Below are positions 13,001 to 28,000 of a stretch of 64,000 nucleotides of DNA, in pieces. The DNA comes from Trichopria drosophilae. Its lineage: Eukaryota > Arthropoda > Insecta > Hymenoptera > Diapriidae. Position 1 is the stretch's first letter; each line of letters starts with the position of its first letter. The stretch covers positions 133,476,001 to 133,540,000 of the forward strand of contig CM059584.1 in NCBI GenBank assembly GCA_030407085.1. The letters are read 5' to 3'. Made by a program: the position numbers and the translations under genes. The notes beneath the pieces are model-generated. The model made no database searches and was not told where the DNA came from. It saw only the letters and a list, made by a program, of their open reading frames with translations.

Positions 13001-16000
13001 CTTGCTGGGTACCACCCTTCATTGCTACTGTCATCGTTTTCGGTACGCCACCTTGCGTCGGCACGGTAATCGTCAAAGGTTTACCGGCTGTACCACCACC
13101 CATTGCACCAGACGACACGACGATCATTTTTACTCCTTGTTGATTCGTGACGTGATTCGTAGCTGACAGTGGTAGAACGTTGACGGGGGTTGTACCACCT
13201 TGTCCAGCACCCGCCTGCGAAGTCGTCACAGCTTGCACCGCGCGGAGACCGGAGCCAGTCGTGACGACAATTATTTGATTGGTTCTTCCGACTAGTCCGC
13301 CATTACCACCAGGCTTCGTGATCATGATAGTCTGTTTCCCCGCTATGTTTTGTCCTTTGCTCATAGTAATCATATTCGACGTCTTCATCGTAGTTAAAAG
13401 TTTGGAGCCTGCTACAGTATTGGGATTTACCAATCTCAGGATCGTAGGACCCTGGTTCAATGGTTTGGCACCTGTAGTCTGCACATTCTTTCCAGGTATC
13501 AGACTGACTTTCGGCATCGTGGCCATCATACCCTGTCCGGTCTTGAGGAGATGCACTATTTGTGGCTGGCCAGTGATGTTCTGTCCAGGTTTCTGCAGGA
13601 TGATTTGTTTGCTCTGTTGCGGCGAGGCGGCTCGAAGTACCGTTGCCCCAGGAGCGGCGAAACGAATTTGCTGTCCTGGCTGAACGTTCTTCATCCTGAT
13701 TGTACCACCGGGAGCACCTTGAACCGGTACCATTGGAACGTTATTCATGCTAAGTTTCGGAGTCGCCGCCGCTGCAGCTGCCAACGCGGCAATTCCAGAC
13801 ATCGCTGCTGTGGTGGTCGTGGTGGCGCTTACAACCGTCGTGCTGGATGGAGACGATGCAGAATCGACAGCCGCCGACGACACCAATGGCGACCTTATCC
13901 GTATCACGTTCGCTCCTGCAGCTCTGGGTGTCAACGGACTCATCGGCTGTTTGCCAACAGAAATTGGTGACGTGATGATTTTCGCTCCGGAACTCTGCAC
14001 GGCGCTCTGTATTCGAATTGGCATTTGCGCCAGGGTCGTCCTCACTACAGCTGGCGTAGTCGGTAGTGGTGCGTGCGTCGTCACTGGTGGCGATACAACT
14101 GGAATCGTACTGGGTGGCGCGACAGCTGGGAGAGCAGGCGTCGTCGGCGTGGGTGTACTAGAAGGTACCGGTGTGAAGGACGAGCTGTTAGCCGGAGGCA
14201 TGTCGTATTTCTGGACCTGCAGTATGTAAAATTGGGCGGATGGCGAAGCTGTCCAGCTAACCTCCAAAGATTGGGTGGAAGCTCGGACGAGTTGTACCCG
14301 TGACGGTGCCGCAGGTTTGCTCACCTCCAGGAACCAAAGATCCTTGCAACAGACCTAGAACAGAGGATGCCGCGCTTGGTAAATACGCGTGGTATTTGAT
14401 ACATCGTGCAAGGTAAGACGAACTAACCCTAACCTGGTTGTTCCATGCTTTACGATATCCGTCACGTCCGGACCATACATATAACCTACTATGGATGCCG
14501 ACAGCACAGTGACCAGCGCGAGCACGAGGTACGTTCTCCTCTAAAGAATCAACAGTCAGTTGCTCCCACGTCAAAGTTTCTGCAAACATCAAAGACTTAT
14601 GTATGGCGTAACAATCTCCACGGCTCAATGACCCATACATTTAGTTTCGACAATTCTTATTTCAACCATTTTTAGTATTTTAATCAAAATGTTACGATGT
14701 TTCTGGCCAATTTGAAATTTGTGTAGATATGGATGTTTATCGAAGACGCTGATTACGAATTTGGAGTCAGTTTTCAAACATTCAAAATGGCGGATCCAAT
14801 ATGGCCGAAATTTTTTTTAATTCAAGCCGCCATACAGTGGTGACTTTGGGTTAGGACGGAAATTTTTTGTTTCAAAAATACTAGCGAAGGGTTAAATGAG
14901 AACCAATCGTAAAAATTTTTTGTTTAAATTACTCGTTATAGATTGTACTTCAACGCGTCACTGCCAACATTTCGAATAAACAATTATAAAATTGTAAAAG
15001 TGAATAACATTCGATATGTAGTCTTTGTTACAAGTTTATATTGACCTGTGTCTTCTATCTAAATGCAATTTTACTTAGAAATTGTTATCGGGGGTTTTAA
15101 GGTCGCTGATTACGAATACGACATAAAATAAAAAAATCAAAATGGCGGATCCAATACGGCGGACCTGATTTTTTTTTTAAATTTATTCAAATCATAATGA
15201 AATAAGTATCTGGGGGTTTTCGGGTTTGCTGAATACGAAATTTAGGTCACTAGATACTCTAAATGGCGAATTAGATATATAGAACCGATATAAATCATAA
15301 AAAATGACTATCTTTTGGATTTTCCCCATTTTTAATTTTTTAATCACGACCTTAATAGCAACCCCGAAAATCCCCAGATACTCATTTCATTGTGATTTGC
15401 ATAATTTTTTTCAAATCAAGTCCGCCATTTTGAATTTCTATTTTATGTTCTCATATTCGTAATCATCGACCTTAAAAACACCATATAACAATTTCCAAGT
15501 AAAATGGCATTTAGAAAAAAGACGCGGGTCAATATAAACTTGTAAGCAAAGAATACATGTCGAATGTTATTCACTTTTACAATTTTATAATTGTTTATTT
15601 CGAAATTTTAGCAGTGACTCGTTGAAGTACAATCTATAACGAGTATTTAAAAAAAATTGTTTCGATTCGTTCACATTTAACCCTTCGCTAGTATTTTGAA
15701 AAAAAAAAAATTTCCGTCCTGCGTCATGTTGAATTTTCTGTTTAAATTTTTAAAAATATACCCTCAAATTCAGATTCAGCGATTCAAAATAACCAATAAA
15801 ACCTAACTCTGGTGTACATCTGTTTTTTTAATCTCTATTTATTCATTCTTTTATAATTACGTGTATAATGAAAAATGCTTAAAAATTGTCCGATTTTGAG
15901 CGGCCATATTGGTTTTTACTTTTACAATTTTCGGAATTTGACCTCAAATTTGGATCCAGCGATTCAAATTACCTATTAAGGTAGTTCGTACCCTGGATAT

Positions 16001-19000
16001 TATATGTTTGGAAAACATTTTTTATAACACTTCCAAGAATATCATGTTCATGAAAAAAAATTGAAACTTGCAAAAATTATATGATAAATAACTTTTGTCA
16101 ACGATTAAAATTTTCTTCGTTTCGCTATGATAGAAATTTTAAAAATTTAATGGATTTTAACTGCTTACTTTTTCAAGAAAAAAATTCTCTATAACTTCAC
16201 CGAAAGAATTTTTCAAATTTTTCAACCAAACGTCAAATATGTCTATTAAAAAAAAAAAATTTTACCACTTTTTATAGTTTGTGCGTAATTTTAGTGCTCA
16301 GGCAATAAATTTCGAAAAACTGGTTCGGTGAAGTTGTAGAGAATCTTTTTCTTGAAAAAATAAGCCGTCATTCGTTAAAATCCATTCAATTCTTAAAATG
16401 TCTATCATAGAGAAACAAAGAAAATTTGAGTCGTTAACAAAAGTTGTTTAATGCTGTCTCTCTTGAATAATAATATAATTCTTGGACACGATATTATTGG
16501 AAGTGATATTAAAAATGTTTTTTTTTTTAAACATATACTATCCAGGGTAAGAACTACCTTAAAACATAACGCTGGTATATATCTGTTTGTTTATTCTCTT
16601 TTTAATCAGTCTTTTATAACACAGCGAAAGGGTTAAGGGGACTCGTATCTGAATTTTCAGCTATGCCAAGTTATAATTAACCCATTAACGCCTGAAATGG
16701 CATTTTTTATACTTAATTATCAATCAAGTATTTCATATCAAAATCGAAGTTGAAAACAATTGAAAGGTACATATCCTATTGTTTTCGAGGTCGCTCTTCA
16801 AGATTCCGAGGTCAAAATTGAGTTTCAGCCATCAGGAATTCCAATAGGAATTCGCCGAACTTTTAAAAAAATTCCAAAAAATTGGGAATTATTTATTCCT
16901 AACAATTTTTTTCGAGCTATTAGAATATTGGGATTCTATTGAAACTCTGAACAAAGGTGAACAAAATACTTCAATTTTAAGGAAAAATTTTACTTTTATA
17001 TCCCACATCATTGTAACGACCTCAAAATGGCGTCAACAATGAAAATTTCTTTGAAAAATTTCTGAACATTCTAACTCAAAAACTACATGCTGTTATAAAA
17101 AAGTGCTAAGAACGAAAAGTTCTTAGAATTAATCGAGAAATATAGTGGAATTTTTCCAGATTTTTCTGATGATATTTTGAGAAATTTTTTTTACAAAATG
17201 TTTTTCAAAATCATAATTTAATTATGAAAAATTCTGAAAAAAATTTGGTGTGTTCACTTATGAATTCTACGAGTTTTTTGTTCTTTGCAATTTTTCCAAA
17301 AGTTTATAGTTTTTTGGGGAAAAAAATCCTAAACTATAATATTTTAAATTCATTTCCTCGAAAACTATCAACTTTTTGAAAAAATTGCAAAGAACAAATA
17401 ACTCTTAGAATTCATCAGAGAATATACTACATTTTTTTCAGAATTTTTTGTAAATAAATTACAATTTTGAAAAAAATGTTGAAAAAAAATATCTCAAAAT
17501 GTCATCAAAAATTTTTGAAAAAATTCCACTATGTCGCTTGATGAATTTTAAGAACTTTTCATTCTGGGCATTTTTTTTTTAAAGTTGGTAGTTCTTGAGT
17601 TAGAGCGTCCAGAAATTTCTCAAAGACATTTTTATTGTTGACGCCATTTTGAGATCGTTAGAATGATGTAGGGTATAAAAGTAAAATTTTTCCTTAAAAT
17701 TGAAGTATTTTGTTCACCTTTGTTCAGAGTTTCAATAGAATCCCAATATTCTAATAGCTCTAAAAAAAATTGATAAGTATACAAAATTCCCAATTTTTTG
17801 GAATATTTTTCATATTCGGCGCCATATTGGAATTTCTGATCGCTGAAACTCAATTTTGACCTCAGAATCTTGAAGAGCGACCTCGAAAACAGTAGGATAC
17901 GCACCTCTCAATTGTTGTCAACTTTGATTTTGATACGAAATACTTGATTGAAAATGAAGTATAAAAATTGTCATTTCAGGCGTTAATGGGTTAAAATAAA
18001 TGATAATATTTTTTTTCGTAAACTATTTTAGATGAGAAATAACATGAGAAAGAAAAAAAAGTTATTTTTTCATCATTTTTGACACTGTAATTTTTCACAA
18101 AATTAAAATTTCGCAAAACCCATACCCTTATTCCTGCCTGAAAGGTTTGAGAAACAAAATAAAAAAAGAGCCATCGAAAAATATCGAAATTTGTGGAAGA
18201 AGAAACATTTTTTGTACTTTTGATGAGATTTCTGATTGTATTTGAGAAAGATCCATACCTTCAATCTCTTTAAAACTCCGTTTACCGACGTAATTTGGTG
18301 CGCTGAACACGATTATCGTAGTAAAAATTGGCGCCAAGGTCAGATTCAAGGTCAAAACGCATAAAAATGCGTTATTTTTGCAATTTTTTGCATTTATTTT
18401 TAGAAATATAAATCTGATGAAAAAGTGTTTTGGATAAAATATGTGAATCATGAAATTCTCTTAAAAAAAAGATATTTTTTTTCGTAACATCAACGGAAAT
18501 TCACAAAATGAAGGATAATCTTAGTTATATGTAACATTGTATCCTGTGGGATATTTACAATCTTTAATAGCCATAGCTTTTAATATTTTCATCAAATTAT
18601 ATTATTTTCACTATTTAATTTCAGTTCCTACCATATTTACGGTAATAAATAGACTTTTTGTGTGAACTAAAATTTCCTCATAGGTGGCACCTTCTTGCTG
18701 GAAGACCCAAAGTTACTGTTTTGTACATTATTTTATCTGCTTCGTTACTTTACTGTGGTAGTACTTGGATTTTTTCCTTTTTGACATTTTGAAAATACTT
18801 TTCCCAGCACTATCACTGAAGAAACTAATGTGTCATATAACTATATAACAGATGTTTTTTATGTGGACATGTTTGGTACCATTAATTAATTTTTTGGTCC
18901 TCGTTTGTCACCGAATTTGATGTTCGTTGTGGACCTTAACCTTCATTAACTCTTTCAGAACTGAACTTAAGCAATTAGGATAATTCACAAAACATTATAA

Positions 19001-22000
19001 TTGCTATTGAAAATAGGATTTCTGGGGTCGCTGAATACGAATCCGGGGTCAGATTTGCAAAATATTAAAAATTCAAAATGGTAGATCCAATATGGCGGAC
19101 GACTTTTTCAAAAAATAATTCAAATCACTTGAAACTTGTTACTCGGGGGTTTTTGGGGTCGCTGATTACGATTCTGCTGTTAGTTTTCAAAGCTTCAAAA
19201 TGACGGATCCAATATGGCGAACGACTTTCTCAAAACTGATATCGGATTCATAATCAGCAACCCCAAAAACCCCCGAGTAATAAGTTTCAAGTGATTCGGA
19301 TCGTTTGTTGAAAAAGTCGTCCGCCATATTGAATCCGCCATTTTGAATTTATGATAACTAATAGCAGATTCGTCATCAGCGACCCCAAAAACCCCAGAGT
19401 AACTAGTTTCAAGTGATTTGAATCATTTTTTTTGAAAAAGTCGTCCGCCATCAATATGACGATAAAAATGTCGGATTTAATGATCCGCCATTTTGAATTT
19501 TTGAAAACCAATATCGGATTTGTAATCAGCGTCCCCAAAAAACCCCGATTATCAATTTCCAAGCAAATCTGATGGGTTTTTAGACAGAAGTCTATTTATT
19601 TAGAAAAATTATCAAGTAACTTTTATTATCACTAAATAATTATTATCTTCTATTTCAAACTTTTCACGTTATTTCTTATCCAAAATAGTGTCAGAAAAAA
19701 ATATTTCGATTTTTTAAAATTATGACTTCATATAGCTGAAAATTTGAGTATGGGTTCCCTTAAATGGCCCATAGGTTTCGGCACTTGAACATTATCTTAT
19801 ACTGAAAAACATTTTTATTATAAAATTAAAGAATACAAATTTTGTTGCATGTAACTAAACTAAAAGTGCAATTTGGTCATTTAGAAATAGTTTGACCCCT
19901 TCAGGTTAACCTCAATTAGCTGTAGAAAATTATTACAGCATTGCCAACAAAGATTTTTCCAATAAATTATTACTAACTTTCCAGTATTTCATTTTTAATT
20001 CTTCTTTTTCATAATAACAAATAAAAAAATTACAAGTAAGCGGCTTATACTTATATTTCAATGATGAAATTAGTTAAAGAAACATTTTTGATTTACCTAA
20101 ATTCAAGCAGGCTAGGGTACTAGTGCACTTCCATTCTTTCTCGTGTGTTGCTACTTTGACGTCGTCCACAACTAGAGGTACCCAACCTCCAAAAACGTAC
20201 ATACGATGACCAATCAAAGTTGCGGTGTGAAGAGACCGTGGCAATGGTGTTGGACCATGAACGATTGGCTTGTTCCATGTCATTGAGTCAACATCAAGAA
20301 ACCATAAATCCCCCAAACGGCATCCGCTCATGCCGCCATAAATTACTAAACAGGATTTCCCTGTCGTACGATCAGTGTATGCGACACCTGTGTGCGACTC
20401 CCTTGGCGGAGGTGCATGGCCGTGGGTTTGAGGTATATCCCAAACAGTTTGACCGTTCGGAAGCAATTCGAGTGTATATAAATCATTTAAATATCTAGGT
20501 ATATTATTCTTCGGGTCGTCGCTGTCATTGGCAAGGCCACCAAATAGGAATACCTTATTACCAATGAGAGTGAAACTGTGGCCCAATCGTGGGCACGGTG
20601 GTTGTTCATGTTTAGGTGGTTTTGGCTTCAGCCGTTTCCATTCCCACCTACTTGCTTGTAGTTCGTACAGTTCATTTGAATACTTCCCATATTCAACCAT
20701 GCCACCAAATACAAGAATTCGTGTGCCATCGACAACAAATCCGTATGCAGCACATCCAGGAGGAATATCACCCTTTGTCGATGGAACAAACCATTGATTT
20801 GTCGCTGAAACATTAATACATTGAACACTTATTTATTTTGGCGACAAAAAATAAATGAACAAGCATTCTCTTTATAATAGGGTCATCGAAGGGGTTTTAT
20901 TGTTTATTTTTAGAGAGACTAATTGTAAATTATCTTCATCACATACGCACAAATGTACAATCTATAAAATAATTTCTACAATTGAAGTAAATAAACTCAA
21001 GAATGATTATGATTAAATTAAACGACTTTAAGTTACTAAAATACTACGTTCATTTAAGTTATCCATTGAATATAAGATAAGAATTAATTGAATGTATTGT
21101 GCTAATTATGTATATTCAAATGAAAAGTGAAGAACATTAGCAACTAAATAAACAAAATAAAAATATTAAATTATCATTTACAAAAATTTAGGTATCAATG
21201 CTAAAATATTTCTTAATAATCACTATAATCTGCATGAAGAAAATACTGAATTCATAATGCAGAATACTTTATCAAATATTTATTTTTGGATTCTCTGAAA
21301 TAGATAAGACTAGTGAAAGTAACATGGCTAAAAACTTGGAATATGTAAACATGCTTTTACTTTATGTTAAAGACATTTTTACAAAATATCAAAGACATTC
21401 TTACAAAAGGTTTTAAAAATATTTTATTCGAGTGCTATGTTTACATGAAAATATAATGTAAAATGAATATAACAATAATAATAAACGCATCTATATTATC
21501 GCTAGAGGGATACTGAATCTGATTTTATAGTATATCCATAATTCGTATATATTTCGTCAGCAGAAAAGAAATTCAGTCGTGATAATATCTGAATTTTATT
21601 ACGTTTTTAATACATTTTCCTTCACTTTTAACATTTTAAGTAGTTGTACTTCAACAACACATTATATTCCTAAATTTTCTACTTATAAGTCAATTGATCT
21701 TTAAAACCAAGAAATAAATTAATATTTTATTATATGAATTTGACAAATTTGAAGTAATCAATGAGTTAATAATTAAGAGAGGGTAAAGAGATTTTGCTAA
21801 TTTTTTTAGAACTTTAGCCTATTTTGGTAATTAGAAGTAGGTGAAAAAGTTTTCAAAACTTCAGTATTTTTGTTGGATTTATGAAAAATATTTCAAGTTT
21901 GTATATGTCTGCAGAAAAATCCCAATTACTTCAAATTTACTTGAAATATTTTTCACAAGTCCAAGTTTTAAGGGATTGTATTAGTATTAAACTTTAAAAA

Positions 22001-25000
22001 AATCAACATTTTGTTGCCTTTTCAATATTTTATGCTTTTAAAATGTAACCGCTGTCTGCAGAAAGTTTTTTTGTAGAAATATGATTTTTTAAATTTGCTG
22101 AAATTGTAATTTAAAGAGCAATTTAGGAATTGCGTGGAAAAACAGCCTTAGAATAGTCGATTTCAAGAAACACAAAAAACTGTTTAACTGTTTACTGGAT
22201 TTGCTAATGGTGTTCATAATCAGGAAGAACATTAACGACATATATTTACACGCAAAGAAATTTTAAGTCAATGCGACAGCATTTTGGGAAGTAGTAGTTA
22301 CCGCACAGATTCTGACGAATTTGAAATGACGGTTACAATTCGAATTCGTTAAAAAGAACATGTTTATAAACAGATCCAATTTGAGTGCACCTTTGAGAAT
22401 ATTTATTCATAATTTCTAGACGATATAGTTATTAATAATTATTTGTAATGATCTATAAACGTTGTTGAAACTGAAAAACTTGGTACTTTTTTCATTCTAA
22501 AGCTTCCGCATTAAAAACAGTGCAAGATACACTAAAAAGGCACTGAACCTTTTTTATAGAGCACAAAATTTCCTAAAAAGAAGTCAGCGAGAGGCCTAGT
22601 CAAAAGTTATTAGATTATCCATGAATAACGCTGGAATTTTGTCTTACAAGTTAGTTATGAATGTTTTAGAATTTTTTTAAAATATGAGGCATATTCCATC
22701 ATTGCTCGTGGCTAAGCTATTAACTTTAGTCTAGGGCCCTTGGTGACTTTTTTCGTAGCCAATTTTGTGCTCTACAAAAAAGTTTTAGTGCATTTTTAGT
22801 GTATCTTGCACTGTTTTCGATACAGTAGCTTTAGAATGAAAAAAGTACCAAGTTTTTCCATTTCAACAACGTTTATAAATCATTAAAATTAATTATTAAT
22901 AACTAAATAGTTGGAAAATTATGAATAACTATTCGAAAAGGTGTAATAAAAGTGTATCTACTTATAAAAATGTTCTTTTTAACGATTTCGAGTGTTACCC
23001 TCCATTCAAAATTCGTCAGAAATCGTGCGGTAGCTGTTACTTCCCTGAGCAGTGGCATTTACTTAAAATTTCTTTCGGTGTACAACATTGAACAAAATTC
23101 GTCACAGATGTATAATAAAACATATTTTATTGCAATTGAAAATTAAATCGTTGATATGTAAATCAGTTTCTTTTTTTATGAATATTCATAAAGAAAAGTT
23201 AAATGAGGTTAGGCTCTCTTTAAGAATGCTATATGAAGTTTGGCTATTCTTTTTTATTGTTCTCTTGAAAATTTGAAAGAAATTGGTAATAAAAAATAAA
23301 ATAGAACTTTATATCGTATTTCTGCAGAAAATTATAGCAATATAAGTAAGAAAAATAATCATTGGAATTAAGAAATTATTAGTGAATATCTTCATTAAGC
23401 CGAGCTAGACAGTTATTTTTTAGTAAATTGCAATTGTTTCAGCCTAAACGAAAATACTTCAGTATGACTTGTTCATTCATGGCATCATAATCTGCTCTTA
23501 GATTTCAGCTCATTTCTAGAAAGAGCCCCTAGAGTTAGGCCCTTTTTTACACGCAGCTTTTCAATTATAATTAATTGCTAATTTCTTTGTTTTGTCAGCA
23601 CTTTAGCTGATGAAAAAATCATTTTCAATATAACGATAATTATGAATAAATGCAATCATCCGATTGACTTTAAATTTGTACTGAATGTTATTGAATAATA
23701 ATAATAAAAATACATTTCTTTACAATAACTTAGGATATCTTTGATTGGACGAAAAGTGAAAGTTTAGTCATTGAAAAAACAACCATAATGTAGACCAGAA
23801 AACATTTCTTTTTATCATTAATATTTCATATTGTACGAATAGCATTCAAACATCATATTTAAACATCAAATATTACCATTATTGATGCAGTGAAGCAATT
23901 TGTAAGTCAAATTAAATGAAGCCAATGAACTTTGATAAGTAAAGAGATGTAGATAAATTTCAAATAAACACAAAATAAACAAAAAAAATGGTTTTTGTAA
24001 CGTTATACTTTTCATTATTTACAGAAGTAGGGTAGATGGGGGTATAGTCGACCACTTAAGGACAAAGTCCCAAATTTTTGTATTTTTAGTTTTTAAATAT
24101 TTCTGTAGTATTCTATATTAATTTGTTTATTATAGGGCACCTGTATATTTTAAAAGTATTGGCCATGTATAATTATATTTCGTTATCTTTTCGAAATAAA
24201 TAAACACAAAAAACAAGAAAACCATAAATGCTGCAGTCTTAAAAAATTGAATTTTTTTTATTTATTACTGTAAGGTATCATTCTAATTTGTAATTAACCA
24301 AATTAAGTAATCCATTGTTCAGCATTTCGCAACTTTGTAACTTTGGAAAAAGTTTTTTCTGAAAGAAATTATTACTTTCTTACGAAAAATATGAGAAAAT
24401 GGCAACATTTACCATAAAATGGGGCATGCGTATATCAGTTAAAATTGTCAAGTGCCACAATTATCTAGTGGCCACTATTACCACAGATTAATAACAGATA
24501 GCTAAAGGTCCCTCTAAATGCGTGCCAAATCTGCTGCGTTTTCGTTACCGACTCTACTTATACATTGCTTCACAATTTCTGTATATTTACGCATTGAAGA
24601 ATTGCGTTTGATTTATTTCATTGTATTTCCAAAATACTTTTTGTTTTTGAAAACGTGGTCATCTGATATACAAGAGAACAAATATTATAAGCGATGTACA
24701 AGTAGGGTCGGTAACGAAAAACGAGTCACGCAGTTAGAGTGACCTTTGGCTATCTGTTATTAATCTGTGCTATTACCACGTGTGATATAATACCAATCCA
24801 CATTTCGTAAAAATTACTGACGTAATTTAAAATTTATATCAAAAACCAAAATGTATGGCCGACTATTGGGGGCGGCCAACTGTCCCCTCACTTACCCTAC
24901 AGTTACTCTGTGTTTAATGTCATCTGTTTATTAATGGTAAACATTTTCCCTCAATATTTTCAGTTTTAGCGGATTTTTTGAGATGCTGCAAAACAGGCGA

Positions 25001-28000
25001 TAATTTTGTAATTCGTAAAAAAATCTGTTTCGAAAATGGACTGTGCTTTTTCTCTTTTACATGGAATCATTATACTTCACAGGTAAAATGGTTAGGTATA
25101 GACATTCTCTCTACAATGGTATCTCGATCTTCGGAATTGAATGATCGGATCAAAAGTTATGAACAATAATCAAAACCCACTGCACAACAAGTGCCCTACT
25201 TTTATTTTAAAAAATGTTAAAAATCACCTGAATTTTTAACATTTTTACTGTTACAAACCATTGATAGACTTCAAAAACATTTTTAAATAGAACTGTACAA
25301 TGTAGGAAGGTTATTTGGATCATTATTAAAATAAAAATCTTTTCAATGCTTTTATTTTTTTTTTTTTTTTTTTTTTTTTCATCACGGACATAATTGCCCT
25401 TTAAATAAAACATACATCAGTATAATGTTACATCAAATAATATATAATACAATTAAATTATTAATAAACAATATAATTACATTAATATGACATTACTCAC
25501 GGGATATTAATTGCAGAGTAAAAAAGTGAAAAAGTATGAAATGTTGTAGAGCGAATATTCTCATCCAGAGCATACCATGCTCGATTCATTCAAGGGATTG
25601 AGGAAGCTAAATTAAAAATTTGTTTTCGTAGTTGATTCCGTAACAATTCTTAGATTAATAATAACAATAATAATAATGTCTTTATTGATAATATTATTAT
25701 TTACAGTCTGTATTACAGACTGACCTCAATAATTAGACTTTTTAATATCTGAATTAATTTTTCTTTTCAACGAGTACTACAACATTAAAAAATATCCATT
25801 GATTACCCAGATAGAGTTCATAATATTGCAGTGAATCAACAAAAAATATTGGATTATCGAGATAGATCGCACAATGAAATTCATACTCTGGAATATATTT
25901 TATGAATAATATTATGGTGCCCGTAGAGAACTCAAATACCTTAAGTAATAACGCAAATATTAATCACAACATATAAACAATCAAATTCTGCTTTTTCATA
26001 CGGTGATAACTACAAATGAATAAACATTACTCGATAGTCACAGAAAGAAATTAAATGTCTTAATGAAAATAAATAAATGTACACAATACAATAAATACGT
26101 TATTATTATACTACATGCGTTGAATAGAAATAACAGATTCCGTTGAATATATTTGAATAGAATTTTGTCAGATTCACTTCAGTAATGTCTGCTCTATCAT
26201 GATAATCAATGAACATTTTTAACATCGTAGGGTTCATTGATAAGAACATTTAATTCTCAGAAAGATATATCTGAACACTTTTATGATAAAATACATTCCT
26301 GAGAAGATATTCTTAAAACACCTAATTATTAGTACTTTTCACTGAACAAAAAAGTTATTTTCTCGCAAACAGGATCTGTTATGATTTCGAACCGATGATT
26401 TTGGTCCCAAAAGAAAATGATACACCCACTTTTCTTAGGTATTTCAAGCAGACTTTTTTTGTTTAATGCTTAATGTTTCCCAAGCACTGTGTAGGGAAAA
26501 GTGATAGTAACCCAGTAAACGAAAACAAATAGAAAGTTAAAAATACGAATTGAAATGAATTGAAATGAATTAAAATGAATTAAAGAGTGGATTCAATTAA
26601 TCATTTTCATGCGTTTTAATTCATTTTAATTCACTTGAATTCATTTCAATTCGTATTTTTAACTTTCTATTCGTTTTCGTTCACTGGGAACTCAGCACTA
26701 CTGAAAAACTTTTGGATACGTTTCACTGTTCATTGTCATAACAGCAACGACGCAATAGTTTTAATTTCAAAATTTTTAATTTAGTAGCTTATTTATTAAA
26801 ACTATGATCAGAACGTGACACAGACTTTCCAGATTTGAAAATTATGAATCTTAACCCTCCTGAGCATGAGTTATTTTTTTGCCCTAAGAAACAATCAAGT
26901 TTGGACGACTATACAGGGAGAGAAATTTCTAAAGTAGTACGGAACTATTATCGATGCATCCCACTCTGTGAAATCCGGTGGGTCTTGAGGAACTACAGAA
27001 TGCATCCACGGTAGAATACGTTATCAATCTCTGCGGCTGTTGCAAAAGACTATGAAAACAAACGAATCTCATAAGTGATTGTCTGAGTCTTTTCGGGCAA
27101 AGGTGATCCACGGTATAAACATTAGAAATTTCTTTCTGTATAGCCATCCTAGTGCACAGGAAGGTTAATGCTTTTTGTAGCACTTACATCAACTGAACAA
27201 GGTCCAACTGTATACACTGAGAGAAAAATAAAGTAGAGCCGGCCCGCCATACTAGCCAAAACGGCTTTTGCCTACCAGGTAGATGTAGCGCTTACCCGTA
27301 AAATAGCGATTAAAATTAGAAATCGAGAAATTAAAAATTATTTTTTTTTATATATACTTTTGTTACATTATTAAGCATATTTGTGCATGATTTTAAGACT
27401 GTGTGTTTATTTATATGAGTTGTAAAGGTCGTTAGAGGTGAAAAAATCAGTACTTTTTTCATTTTATAGCTTCCGTATCAAAAATGGTGCAAGATACGCC
27501 CAGAATGCACACAATCTTTTTGGTAAAGCGCAAAATTTCCTACAAAAAAGTCAAGGAGAGCCCTAGTAAAGTTAATAGGTAAACCACAAATAACGCTAGA
27601 ATTTCATTTTACAAGTTAGCTAAATCTTTTCTAAAACTTCCAACGTTGTTCGTGGGAAAACTAATAACTTTAGATTAGGGCTCTCCCTGACTTTTTTGTA
27701 GGGAATTTTGAGCTCTACAAAAAAGGTTCAGTGCGTTTTTGGAGTATCTTGCACCATTTTTGATACAGAAGCTATAAAATGAAAAAGTACTGATTTTTTC
27801 ACCTTTAACGACCTTTACAACTCATATAAACAAACACACAGTCTTAAAATTATGCACAAATATGCTTAATGATGTAATAAAAGTATATATTAAAAAAAAT
27901 TATTTTTAATTTCACGATTTCTAACGTTAATCGCTATTTTACAGTTAAGCGCTACATCTACTTGGTAGGCAAAAGCCGTTTTGGCTTTTTATTTTTCACA

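Larger units (their letters stand above)
16637..19759. mobile_element. TTAA-flanked foldback hosting a nested element
   Basis: TTAA at 16633-16636 and 19760-19763. Ends GGGGACTCGTATCTGAATTT and the complement of AATTTGAGTATGGGTTCCC. The left arm is split by a second TTAA element (16681-17990). Across the gap it still matches the intact right arm: ATAATT[insert]AAAATAAATG against ATAATTTTAAAAAATCG. It also contains an ATGGC-repeat array at 19020-19560. No ORF with a known domain. Confidence 0.7.

Noticed and set aside
11137..14303. Long plus-strand ORFs opposite HCF exon 4 (up to 316 codons)
   Set aside because: They are antisense shadows of a biased, low-complexity coding exon; the minus frame is HCF with matching splice sites and domains.
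14401..14433. Telomere-like GTTAGGGTTAG in HCF intron 3
   Set aside because: It is only two words at a splice donor in a 79-base intron; chance is sufficient.
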